Shown here: positions 10,482 through 19,595 of the stretch, one piece after another | How positions within the stretch are numbered: the first letter of the stretch is position 1 | Layout: each line of letters starts with the position of its first letter | Assembly (NCBI GenBank): GCA_014804655.1 | Contig: JAAUZK010000032.1 | Location: 124,001 to 188,000, forward strand | Origin: Lachnospiraceae bacterium | GTDB taxonomy: Bacteria > Bacillota > Clostridia > Lachnospirales > Lachnospiraceae | Length of the DNA stretch: 64,000 nucleotides | Reading direction: 5' to 3' | Made by a program: the position numbers and the translations under genes | Notes under the pieces: generated by a model | What the model was told of the DNA's origin: nothing | The model's database searches: none | The model's input: only the letters and a program-made list of their open reading frames with translations

Positions 10482-10618
10482 GACATAAACCAATCTATTA
10501 CACTATTTGCTTGTAAATTAACGAAGATTGATAACGGATTACGCTGATTAAGGGTAAAAAACAATGCTCGTAAGATAATATAGATTTTTATAAATCGGTA
10601 TTTCTGAGGTTTACTGTA

Positions 10619-11289
10619 ATGAAGAGAATGAATGATGTGTTGAAGTTGCCCGTGCTGATCATATATGTTATCGTATTTTACAGCATATGGACTGTATGGG
10701 AGTTTTGGATAAAGACTTTTATTAGTAATATTTTTGCAAATGAATGCATATCACAATTGATAAAATCCGGTATTATTAAAAATCTAGTGTGGACATTTCC
10801 TGCAATTCTGCTTGTTCAGTACTTCAAATCAGATGTCTGCATCCCCTTAAAGGAAATGTTTTCAACCAAAGTTAATTGGCTGAAATACCTGCCGATTTAT
10901 ATTTTTTTTACCGTTTATATATTGGCAGGCGCAATCTTAAAAAACGGTGGAGTGGAAATAGTCAGAGTTTTGGAATCGACAAAATAATAATTGTTCTATT
11001 TGTAGGTCTGACAGAAGAAATGGTTTTCCGGGGGTGGCTGCTCAATGTCACAATTTGCGAAAATCGAAAATGGTTTTACATAATCATAAATGCCGCAATG
11101 TTCCTTACAATCCATTTTCCGATATGGATTTACAGCGGGAATTTCATCGGCTACTTTACAAGTTTGCAATTTATAGAGGTAATGGTATTAAGCGCTATTT
11201 TTAGCACCACATTTATAAAGAGCAGAAGCATATTTGTGCCGATTATTTTACATATGTATTATGATTTGCTGGTGTTTATGTTCATTTGA
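10619..11289 (+). pseudogene. frameshifted CPBP-family intramembrane metalloprotease
   Basis: ORF 10619..10987 (TM segments) and ORF 10876..11289 (EEMVFRGWL = EExxxR motif) are consecutive parts of one CPBP protein in different frames; adding one T at gttttgg (~10968) restores VRVFGIDKIIIVLFVGLTEE. Confidence 0.75.
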
Positions 11290-11419
11290 GTACTTAATCC
11301 TGACTTACGATGCTGAGAATTATATGGTTTAAACTGTGTAGACAAATTAGTGCAAACGAGAACAGGACTTTCAAAGTGTGATTAGTTATAATCAGTGCAT
11401 ACAAGGAGGGTTAAGCGCA

Positions 11420-12307
11420 GTGTCGATACAGCTTATACAGCAGGCAATATGTTATATGGAAGAACATATTTGTGAAAACATAAATTATGCCGAGGTTGCA
11501 AAAAGCGTGCATATGTCAAGCTACAATTTTCATCGGACATTCAGTTTTATTGTGGGAATGACGGCGAATGAGTATATCAGAAAACGACGGCTTACATTAG
11601 CGGCTCAGGAGTTACAGACAACGGATATATCAGTGATTGACGCGGCATATAAGTATGGCTATGAATCGCCGGAAAGTTTTAGTAAAGCTTTTTCACGATT
11701 TCATGGCTCAACTCCGAAGCAGGCAAAGCAAAAAGGCACAAAACTTCATTTGTTTAATCCGCTTGTAATAAAAATTATATTGGAAGGCGGTAGTATTATG
11801 GATTACAGAATCGAGCACCGGGAAAGACAACAATTTATTGCACTGGTAAGAGCTTTTCCGAACGAAATCAGCAATGATGACAATGATCACAGTATCCCTG
11901 ACTTTTGGACGGAATGTTCTGAAAAAAATCTCATTGAACCTATGAAATTACTTCGGTCTGAGGGCAAAAGAGATTTGTATGGCTTGTGCAGTCCCCTTAG
12001 AGACAGCGAAACCCATTTCAATTACGGGATCGGTATTATGATTGATGAAGATACCGATACTACAAAACTGGAGCATTTTACCCAAAGCGGTTACTCCATA
12101 TGGGAAACGGAACCTGCTGACTATGCCGTGTTTAAGTGCTTTGGTTCCGACGGCGACTGTTTAGGGGAAACGTGGAGCAAGTTTTTCAAAGAATTTGTTC
12201 CGCAAACGGGTTACACGCAGACGGACGATACAGACTATGAAATATACTTTGACAATGGTGAAAGTGGTCTGTTTTGTGAGTTATGGGTTCCTGTAAAGAA
12301 AGCTTGA
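11420..12307 (+). CDS. AraC family regulator with GyrI-like effector-binding domain
   Basis: HTH: YAEVAKSVHMSSYNFHRTFSFIVGMTANEYIRKRRLTLAAQEL; C-terminal GyrI-like segment; probable GTG start at 11420 after AAGGAGGG. Confidence 0.88.
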   Translation: MSIQLIQQAICYMEEHICENINYAEVAKSVHMSSYNFHRTFSFIVGMTANEYIRKRRLTLAAQELQTTDISVIDAAYKYGYESPESFSKAFSRFHGSTPKQAKQKGTKLHLFNPLVIKIILEGGSIMDYRIEHRERQQFIALVRAFPNEISNDDNDHSIPDFWTECSEKNLIEPMKLLRSEGKRDLYGLCSPLRDSETHFNYGIGIMIDEDTDTTKLEHFTQSGYSIWETEPADYAVFKCFGSDGDCLGETWSKFFKEFVPQTGYTQTDDTDYEIYFDNGESGLFCELWVPVKKA

Positions 12308-12346
12308 TAGTCTCGGAATTCGCTTAAGCGAATTGTAAGCAGTCAG

Positions 12347-12378
12347 GGAGCAACAGCTTAAAGCATGGTTGCTCCTTT
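12347..12378 (+). terminator. stem-loop terminator-like
   Basis: ggagcaac / gttgctcc followed by ttt. Confidence 0.5.
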
Positions 12379-12413
12379 GAATGATTAAGTTCTTCAGTAG
12401 GAGATATAAGCTT

Positions 12414-12740
12414 TCAGCAGTCCCACTGATAATATTTCAAATCTACATGAGTTTCATCCTTCAAAATGATGCCCTCCTCTTTCAACAGAGCACCCTGCTC
12501 ATGCCAGCCGGGTGCGAGTCTGCCTGCATGATTGACGACTCTGTGACAGGGATAGTTGCCGTAGAGATGTGATATACGCAACACTTTTCCTACTAAACGG
12601 GAATTTTTTTCTCTGCCGATCAGCCGGGCGATCTGCCCGTAGGTGGCAACACGCCCCTCAGGGATTTCCTCCACTACAGAAAGGATTTCATAGATCAGAT
12701 CGTCAGACAGCGCAGTGCTGTTTCTCTTTTGTGAGTACAT
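12414..12740 (-). CDS. MGMT family methylated-DNA-protein cysteine methyltransferase/DNA-binding protein
   Basis: IPEGRVATYGQIARLIG... and active-site PCHRVV. Confidence 0.9.
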   Translation of the reverse strand: MYSQKRNSTALSDDLIYEILSVVEEIPEGRVATYGQIARLIGREKNSRLVGKVLRISHLYGNYPCHRVVNHAGRLAPGWHEQGALLKEEGIILKDETHVDLKYYQWDC

Positions 12741-12991
12741 AGTCTTTTATCCCCTTACTGTTTGAGCTTTCAATTATAATTTTATCACTAAAAGGAAAAA
12801 AACCAAAGCGTTTCAATCGCTTCACCATATCCCGCATGTTTTGTGCTATAATATTTTATGCGATGATTTTTTCGCATTTTCTTTATTTTATAGGAAATTG
12901 TCTGTTTATGCACGAGTCTGCGGAACTGCGTAGTATCTCATGAGCAATACAGATTTTTTGGAAATTGAACATTAAAAAAAGAAAGGTGAAA

Positions 12992-13876
12992 ATGGAGAAC
13001 TTAGAATTTGTTAAAGATATTAATTCATATACTGTGATTGAAAAAATAGTGGAGGGGTGTTCCGGAGATGAGAAGTACAAGCTTGAAAAAGATGGAAAAT
13101 ACTTTCTGCTGCGAGTGGGAGATAAGACAAAGGCACCTGAAAGGAGAAATGAGTATGATCGACTTAGAGACTATGCCAGGAAGGGTATAAATACTCATAA
13201 ACCCATCATGTTTGATACGACAATCGACACATTCTATTCCATTGTATCGTGGGTTAGCGGAACGCCGGTAATGGACATTATTAAGAAAGATGTTACAAAA
13301 AGTTATTATCAGCTTGGAAGAAAGGTTGGTGTGGAACTGCAAAAGCTGCATTTATCTTCTCAAAGCGATTCAAAGATAGATTGGCAGGATATTATTAGTA
13401 AAAAGGCAGACCTGTTTTTAGAGAATTATCATCGGATGAGCATCGATTTTTCTTGCAGCCAATATGCGGAACAGTATATTTTGAACAACATCGCATTAAT
13501 GGCGGACAGACCACAAGTTATTTTGCATGGAGATTTTCACTGGAATAATTGTGTCGTGGATGAGACGGGTAATGTTGGCATAATAGACTTTTCGGGGAAC
13601 AATACAGGCGATCCGTGGTATGAGTTTGGAGGATTACTGTGGGCATTGGAATATAGTGAAAGCTTTGCGAACGGACAGATTGACGGATATTTTGACACGC
13701 CGCCGGACGAGTTCTGGAAGATTTTTAAGTTTTATGTTGCTCTATATGCTTTTGAACATTTGACGTATCATAATGGTACTTCAGAAGATATTAGGAATCA
13801 CATTTTCAATGCAGGCAGGATGCTGGAAGTTTTTGGAAAAGATTTCGAATTGAAGCTGCCGCTTTTTAGAAAATAA
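12992..13876 (+). CDS. aminoglycoside phosphotransferase (APH) family protein
   Basis: VILHGDFHWNNCVVDETGNVGIIDFSGNNTGDPWYEFG: HGDxxxxN and D(F)xGxxxGDP kinase motifs. Confidence 0.88.
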   Translation: MENLEFVKDINSYTVIEKIVEGCSGDEKYKLEKDGKYFLLRVGDKTKAPERRNEYDRLRDYARKGINTHKPIMFDTTIDTFYSIVSWVSGTPVMDIIKKDVTKSYYQLGRKVGVELQKLHLSSQSDSKIDWQDIISKKADLFLENYHRMSIDFSCSQYAEQYILNNIALMADRPQVILHGDFHWNNCVVDETGNVGIIDFSGNNTGDPWYEFGGLLWALEYSESFANGQIDGYFDTPPDEFWKIFKFYVALYAFEHLTYHNGTSEDIRNHIFNAGRMLEVFGKDFELKLPLFRK

Positions 13877-13936
13877 AATTCAGTTTACGATAATAATTGG
13901 TTTGAAGCGAAAAGAAGATGAATAAAAGGTGATCAG

Positions 13937-14572
13937 ATGGGATATTTTCCTTTTTTTATGGATATAACCGAGAAAAATGGCGTGATCGTAGGCGGAGGAA
14001 AGGTTGCGGCGAGGAAGGTTGAGAAGTTGCTTTTGTTTGAACCCAATCTGACTGTGATCGCGCCTCAGATTGAAGAATGTATACGAACACAGGAGAAGCT
14101 GTTGCAAAAGGATACAGCGGCATCTTTGTGTTTTATGGAGCGGGAATTTAGGATGGAAGATTTAGCCGGAGCGGATTTCGTGATCGCGGCGACAGATGAT
14201 GAAATGTTGAATGGTCGTATATCGGACTGTTGTAAGGCGAAACAGATTCCGGTAAATGTAGTGGATGACAGGGAGAAATGTTCTTTCTTTTTTCCGGCTC
14301 TGGTGAAGGAGGGAGCTCTAACCATCGGGATTTCAACAGATGGCAAGTGTCCGGTGGCGGCGTCTTGGATGAGGAAAGAAATATCCCGTACTCTTCCGTC
14401 TGGGCTTGGCGAAATGATTGACTTAATCAGTCAAATCCGCCCGCGAGTGATGGAACTGGATGTGCCGGAATCGGTGAGAAAAGATATTTTGGAGAGGATG
14501 TTTCTGTATTGTATGGAAAAAGATGGTGAGGTGACGTTGGAGGAATTGGTGAGTAAATTTTTCGTAAATTAA
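13937..14572 (+). CDS. sirC: precorrin-2 dehydrogenase / sirohydrochlorin ferrochelatase-like (SirC/Met8/CysG N-domain)
   Basis: MGYFPFFMDITEKNGVIVGGGKVAARKVEKLL; AATDDEMLNGRISDCCKAKQIPVNVVDDREKCSFFFPALV. Confidence 0.9.
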   Translation: MGYFPFFMDITEKNGVIVGGGKVAARKVEKLLLFEPNLTVIAPQIEECIRTQEKLLQKDTAASLCFMEREFRMEDLAGADFVIAATDDEMLNGRISDCCKAKQIPVNVVDDREKCSFFFPALVKEGALTIGISTDGKCPVAASWMRKEISRTLPSGLGEMIDLISQIRPRVMELDVPESVRKDILERMFLYCMEKDGEVTLEELVSKFFVN

Positions 14573-14609
14573 AAAGAGCCGAGGACTGGTATTTTCGTGT
14601 GTATTTTTA

Positions 14610-14639
14610 TTGACTCTCTGATAGCATTTATGCTATCAT
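14610..14639 (+). promoter_or_regulatory. promoter of toxin-antitoxin pair with overlapping dyad
   Basis: TTGACT (14610..14615) and TATCAT (14634..14639); dyad GATAGCA-TTTA-TGCTATC at 14620..14637 overlaps the -10. Confidence 0.6.
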
Positions 14640-14679
14640 TGCATTAGGAATAAAAGAAAGGAAGCACGCACATTACTAA

Positions 14680-15048
14680 ATGTACATAGTTGAATTCTAT
14701 GAGAATACTGCCGGTGAATCTGAATTATGGAGCTTTCTCGAAGAGCTTCGTGTAAAGTCCGCGAATAATAAAGATGCCCGCATACAATATAAGCAAATAA
14801 GCCTTTATATTCAGCTCTTACAGGATAATGGAACAAGGCTGCCGGAAAATATAACCAAGCATCTCGATGAAGATATTTGGGAACTTCGCCCCGGAAACAA
14901 CAGGGTTTTTTATTTTTACTATAAAGACAATAAATTTGTTCTTTTACATTATTTTCGCAAGAAATCACAGAAAACACCTAAGCGTGAGATTGATCGTGCC
15001 AAAGCAGAACGTGACGATTATCTCGCACGGAAGGAGGCAGAAGCATGA
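14680..15048 (+). CDS. RelE/HigB-like (phage Gp49-like) toxin
   Basis: MYIVEFYENTAGESELWSFLEEL...IWELRPGNNRVFYFYYKDNKFVLLHYFRKKSQKTPKREIDRAKAERDDYLAR. Confidence 0.88.
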   Translation: MYIVEFYENTAGESELWSFLEELRVKSANNKDARIQYKQISLYIQLLQDNGTRLPENITKHLDEDIWELRPGNNRVFYFYYKDNKFVLLHYFRKKSQKTPKREIDRAKAERDDYLARKEAEA

Positions 15049-15323
15049 GGACATGGAATGATTATAAAGATCATGTAAAAACAATTGACCCCGAAGCTAA
15101 AAAAGATATTGAAGAGGTTGAAAGTATTGCGGCTATTGTTGGCGCCCTGATAGAACAGCGCAATGCTCTTGGTATAAGTCAGAGAGAGCTTGCTGTGATG
15201 TGTGGAATTCCGCAATCATCTGTAGCACGAATCGAATCCTTTAAAACAGTACCAAACCTTGATACTCTTCTTAAAATTATGCAGCCGTTGGGTTTAAAAC
15301 TTTCGGTTGCGGTTGCTGAGTGA
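15045..15323 (+). CDS. XRE/HigA-like antitoxin
   Basis: HTH ISQRELAVMCGIPQSSVARIESFKTVPNLDTLLKIMQPLGLKL; start overlaps the toxin stop (ATGA). Confidence 0.9.
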   Translation: MRTWNDYKDHVKTIDPEAKKDIEEVESIAAIVGALIEQRNALGISQRELAVMCGIPQSSVARIESFKTVPNLDTLLKIMQPLGLKLSVAVAE

Positions 15324-15393
15324 AATCTATCCCTGGATCATTGGATCTGGGGATTTTAATTCTTTCATACATTAATGAACAGGGAGCAGATCT

Positions 15394-16377
15394 ATGAACA
15401 AAATCCGGATTGGTACAAGAGGCAGTAAACTGGCTCTAAAGCAGGCATTTCTGGTGCAGGAGGCATTGCGGCAGACAGGCGGCACGATAGACACAGAAAT
15501 TGTAGTTGTACATACGAAAGGTGATAAAGTTCAGGATAGACCTTTGTCCGAAATCGGGGACAAGGGAGTTTTTGCCTCAGAATTAGAACAGGCTTTGCTG
15601 AACGGGCAGATTGACATAGCAGTACATTCTGCGAAAGACTTGCCCATGACTCTGGCAGAGGGATTGACCATTGCGGCTGTACTTCCGAGAGGGGACGTGA
15701 GGGACGTGCTTGTGATTCCTGAGGGCGGGAGAATGCCTCTTCCGGCAGGGAGTGAACAGAAAGCTGCAAATGTGTCTGACCGGAGCTTTGTAATTGGGAG
15801 TGGCAGCAGGCGGAGGCAGCAGCTGGCAAGTCAGATGTGGGAGAATGTAGTCTTTGAAAATATACGCGGTAATGTGGACACCCGTCTGAGAAAGCTGAAG
15901 GATGGCAGCAGTGATGGAATCATCTATGATGGAATCATATTGGCAAAAGCGGGATTGGACCGGTTAGGGATTGACTCGGAACGAGAAGAAGGATTGGAGT
16001 TTTATCCCCTTCCACCCGAACAGTTTCTGCCGGCGGCGTGTCAGGGAATCATTGCAGTGGAGGCTGTGCAGGATTCTGTCGCGGCTATGTTGTGCAGAAT
16101 AATTACGGATTCAGAGACGGAACTTTGCTTTCTGGTGGAGAGGGAAGTGCTGGCACAGTTATCGGTAGATTGTAGTGAAGCTGCTGCTGCATGGTGTAGA
16201 CAGGAGAAGGATGGCCTGAAGCTGGATGTGATGTATGCTGGGAACAGGGAGCAGCTTGTTTGTGAAGTGGATTCCTATACGGGCGAAATGGAAGAGAATA
16301 GAGCAGAGCAGCTTTGTGCGGGATTGGCGATGGCGCGGGAGGCGGCGAAAAATGTAGCGAGCATTGAATCTTTATGA
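15394..16377 (+). CDS. hemC: hydroxymethylbilane synthase
   Basis: IRIGTRGSKLALKQ, DIAVHSAKDLPM, GSGSRRRQQL, IRGNVDTRLRKL; ends with EREVLAQLSVDCS domain. Confidence 0.95.
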   Translation: MNKIRIGTRGSKLALKQAFLVQEALRQTGGTIDTEIVVVHTKGDKVQDRPLSEIGDKGVFASELEQALLNGQIDIAVHSAKDLPMTLAEGLTIAAVLPRGDVRDVLVIPEGGRMPLPAGSEQKAANVSDRSFVIGSGSRRRQQLASQMWENVVFENIRGNVDTRLRKLKDGSSDGIIYDGIILAKAGLDRLGIDSEREEGLEFYPLPPEQFLPAACQGIIAVEAVQDSVAAMLCRIITDSETELCFLVEREVLAQLSVDCSEAAAAWCRQEKDGLKLDVMYAGNREQLVCEVDSYTGEMEENRAEQLCAGLAMAREAAKNVASIESL

Positions 16378-16489
16378 AAAGAAGCGGCTTAAGTGAAAAC
16401 GGACAAAATACAGCATTTATTGTCGGGAAAAGTGCATCTGAAAATCATATACTTGAGTTGACATTATAAATGGTTAGGAGGGTGCACAT

Positions 16490-17413
16490 ATGGAAGCGTA
16501 TATTTTAGAACACTACAGACAGACGGGGATATTTACTTATGCAGGATGCTATAAAGAGTACTTTCGCTCCCTGCCCGACGATATTGCCGTGCTGGGCAGA
16601 CTGGTATGTAGTCAGGTAATACACAGGGTAACCTTGAAAGAGGGAAACACCAATGCGAATGCAACTCTTTTGTATGGAGATATGAACCGGTATCCATGGT
16701 ATCGGATGCGATGCGAGGATGATGTCCTTTTGACGGCTCCGGCTCTTACCGCAGAGTTGTTTCGTATGGATGAACGGGGTTTTGCGAAAGATAGGAAAGT
16801 AGAACGTAAAATTGTGGTAACATGCCGCTATGTGTCGGTGCTGATGAGCGCTATCTTAAAAGCCAAAGGGATTCCGGCGAGAAGCCGTGCCGGATTTGCA
16901 CCTTATTTTAAAGAGGGTGTCAGCATGGATCATTGGATCAATCAATATTATAATGAAAAAGAGAGACGCTGGGTCACTTTCGACGCTGATGGATTTTATG
17001 AGGAGGGAGGTATGTCTCTTTCCCAATATGATATGCCTGCGGACAGCTTTGATTGGGTAGCAGAAGCTTATCTTGCTGTGAGGAGAGGAGAGGCGGACGG
17101 CAGGCAGTATCTGTATGCGGACGGATTGGGAACCTGTTCTCTTCCTGCGTTGGTTCGCTATCTGATCTATGATTTTCATGCGCTTATGAATCATGAGTTG
17201 ACATACAGTTTTATACCCGCTTATCTGGACGGTAGACTTGACAGGCTGACTGAGGAGGAGCTGCAAGAGTTAGATCGACTGGCGGAATGGATGTTGGAAC
17301 CGGATAGACATTTTGATAAACTTTGTGCGCTTTGGGGGCAGGAAAGGAAGTTCAGAATTTTAAACAGTCCGCTTGTGGGAGCATATGATCATGGTGCAGA
17401 GTTTGAGGAGTGA
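16490..17413 (+). CDS. transglutaminase-like domain protein
   Basis: VTCRYVSVLMSAILKAKGIPARSRAGFAPYF...DHWINQYYNEKERRWVTFDAD: Cys/His/Asp triad. Confidence 0.85.
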   Translation: MEAYILEHYRQTGIFTYAGCYKEYFRSLPDDIAVLGRLVCSQVIHRVTLKEGNTNANATLLYGDMNRYPWYRMRCEDDVLLTAPALTAELFRMDERGFAKDRKVERKIVVTCRYVSVLMSAILKAKGIPARSRAGFAPYFKEGVSMDHWINQYYNEKERRWVTFDADGFYEEGGMSLSQYDMPADSFDWVAEAYLAVRRGEADGRQYLYADGLGTCSLPALVRYLIYDFHALMNHELTYSFIPAYLDGRLDRLTEEELQELDRLAEWMLEPDRHFDKLCALWGQERKFRILNSPLVGAYDHGAEFEE

Positions 17414-17591
17414 TTTCCGCGAGCAATGAGTCAAAGTTTTCCTGACCCTGACGATTACAGCGAGGGGTAAATACCTTGTTGGGTTTGGCGGGATAATTGA
17501 CTTTGCAAGCAACGGAACGAAAGGGCGTGCCTTTTGGCCTTGTAGGGAAATATGCCCTATGTGATGAAGAGAATTCAGGGAGGGCTGCCGT

Positions 17592-18464
17592 ATGGATTGG
17601 ATCAAAGCCGTAGAAGATGCAATTGAATACATCGAGAAAAACATCACAGAGGACTTGACGATCGCCGGAATAGCTTTCCAAGTTAATCTATCCGCATTTT
17701 ATTTTCAAAAAGGTTTTGCTATGTTGTGTGGATACACCGTAGGCGAGTATATTCGAATGAGGCGGTTATCTCTGGCAGGAAGCGAGTTGCTGTCATCAGA
17801 CGTTAAGGTAATAGATCTGGCAGTAAAATATGGTTATGATTCGTCGGACAGTTTTACCAAAGCATTTACCCGTTTTCATGGAAGCACGCCGACAGATGTG
17901 CGCAAAAACAGGGCAGCCCTTAAGTCCTTTGCCCGATTACATATAAAGTTATCATTGGAAGGCGGCAGCGTAATGGAGTACCGGATCGAAGAGAAAGCAG
18001 CATTTAAGGTAATGGGCATTTCGCAAATATTTTCTTATGAATCGGCCAATACGGACATCCCTAAGTATTGGGATGAGGTTTATGTTGGTGCGGCCCGGAA
18101 GCTTGTGATGGGAATGTACGGAATCTGCTTTGATGCTGAGATGAGCGGTAATCAGTTTCGGTATATGATTGCAGATGACTTGCAGGAAGAATTTGCCGCA
18201 GAGCGCAAGCTGGAAGAGTATGAGATTCCGGCTCATACGTGGGCGGTTTTTCCGTGCAGGGGACCGATGCCGCTTGCACTTCAGGAGGTCAATCGCAGAA
18301 TCTTTTCCGAGTGGCTTCCGGCAAGCCGATATGAGCTCAGTGAGGGATATAACATCGAGTATTACAGTAATGCGGCTGATTATAAAGAGGGTACGAGTGA
18401 CCCGGAATACTATGCGGAGGTTTGGATTCCGGTGAAGGAGAAAGAACAAGATAGTGGTTCATAA
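17592..18464 (+). CDS. AraC family regulator with GyrI-like effector-binding domain
   Basis: LTIAGIAFQVNLSAFYFQKGFAMLCGYTVGEYIRMRRLSLAGSEL; paralogous architecture to 11420..12307. Confidence 0.9.
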   Translation: MDWIKAVEDAIEYIEKNITEDLTIAGIAFQVNLSAFYFQKGFAMLCGYTVGEYIRMRRLSLAGSELLSSDVKVIDLAVKYGYDSSDSFTKAFTRFHGSTPTDVRKNRAALKSFARLHIKLSLEGGSVMEYRIEEKAAFKVMGISQIFSYESANTDIPKYWDEVYVGAARKLVMGMYGICFDAEMSGNQFRYMIADDLQEEFAAERKLEEYEIPAHTWAVFPCRGPMPLALQEVNRRIFSEWLPASRYELSEGYNIEYYSNAADYKEGTSDPEYYAEVWIPVKEKEQDSGS

Positions 18465-18693
18465 TTTTGGTAAAACATATTTACAATTCCGTTAAATGTA
18501 TGCTATAGTAATAAAAAGCATATTTTCTACAAAAACAGATCGGTAATTTCTATATTATATTCTAAGTTTCAGAAAATCCATGCTTTGTTCCCAATTAACT
18601 TTTACTAAGGCAGGAGGATCTGAAGCGGTTCTCCTGTGACAGGCAGACTTTTTTGTTTGAAAATGCTCTGTCTATGACCAAGGAGGACACAGA

Positions 18694-19587
18694 ATGAACC
18701 AGACAAATGTACAACGTAACTTTAAAGACACAGTATTCCGTATGCTTTTTAGGGAAAAGGAAAATCTGCTCGGCCTGTATAACGCGCTGAACCGGACCTC
18801 CTATACGGATGTTGGTAAGCTGGAGATCACCACACTGGAAAATGCAGTCTATATGAATTATAAGAATGATATTTCTTTTGTGTTTGACTTCGAACTGCTG
18901 CTCTATGAGCACCAGTCCACATACAATCCCAACATGCCGTTAAGGGATCTGTTCTATGTGAGCCGGGTATTGCAGGGCAGAATCAAAGATGAGAATCTGT
19001 ACAGCAGCAAGCTTGTCAGGATTCCTGCACCCAAATTTGTGGTGTTTTATAACGGAACAGATTTCCAACCTGAACAGCAGGTGCTCCGGCTGTCGGATGC
19101 CTTCGAGAAGAAACAAGACCAACCGGCATTGGATCTGACCGTCATTGTTTATAACATCAACTTAGGGCATAATCAGGAGCTGTTGGAAACCTGCAGCCTG
19201 CTAAAAGAATATGCCCAGTATGTGGAGCAGGTCAGGACTTATGCAAAAGAAATGGTCTTCCCGGAAGCGGTGGAGCAGGCGGTGGACCATTGTATCAGAA
19301 ACGGAATACTTGCGGATTTTTTATCCGAGAATCGGGCGGAGGCGATAGCAGTGAGTATCTTTGAGTACGATGAGGAGAAGCATATACGGAGCGAGCGGAA
19401 GGAATGGCGCGAGATCGGTCATGCCGAGGGCCTTGAGGAAGGCCATAAAGAAGGTCTTGCTGAAGGCGAGAGTAGAGCCCTACAATTGATTCAGAAGCTT
19501 ACGGAGTCTGGTAAAACGGAGGAAATGACACGCGCCTTGTCTGATCCGGCATATCGTGAGCAGTTGTATCGTGAATATGGTCTGTAA
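18694..19587 (+). CDS. Rpn/PD-(D/E)XK nuclease family protein
   Basis: NFKDTVFRMLFREKENLLGLYNAL...FVFDFELLLYEHQSTYNPNMPLR; charged EG-repeat tail (GHAEGLEEGHKEGLAEGES) typical of Rpn proteins. Confidence 0.85.
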   Translation: MNQTNVQRNFKDTVFRMLFREKENLLGLYNALNRTSYTDVGKLEITTLENAVYMNYKNDISFVFDFELLLYEHQSTYNPNMPLRDLFYVSRVLQGRIKDENLYSSKLVRIPAPKFVVFYNGTDFQPEQQVLRLSDAFEKKQDQPALDLTVIVYNINLGHNQELLETCSLLKEYAQYVEQVRTYAKEMVFPEAVEQAVDHCIRNGILADFLSENRAEAIAVSIFEYDEEKHIRSERKEWREIGHAEGLEEGHKEGLAEGESRALQLIQKLTESGKTEEMTRALSDPAYREQLYREYGL

Positions 19588-19595
19588 GTAAACAG

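Noticed and set aside
18694-19587. Calling the Rpn-like genes active transposons
   Set aside because: No terminal inverted repeats or target-site duplications found by eye at either copy; the family is better described as nuclease-like.
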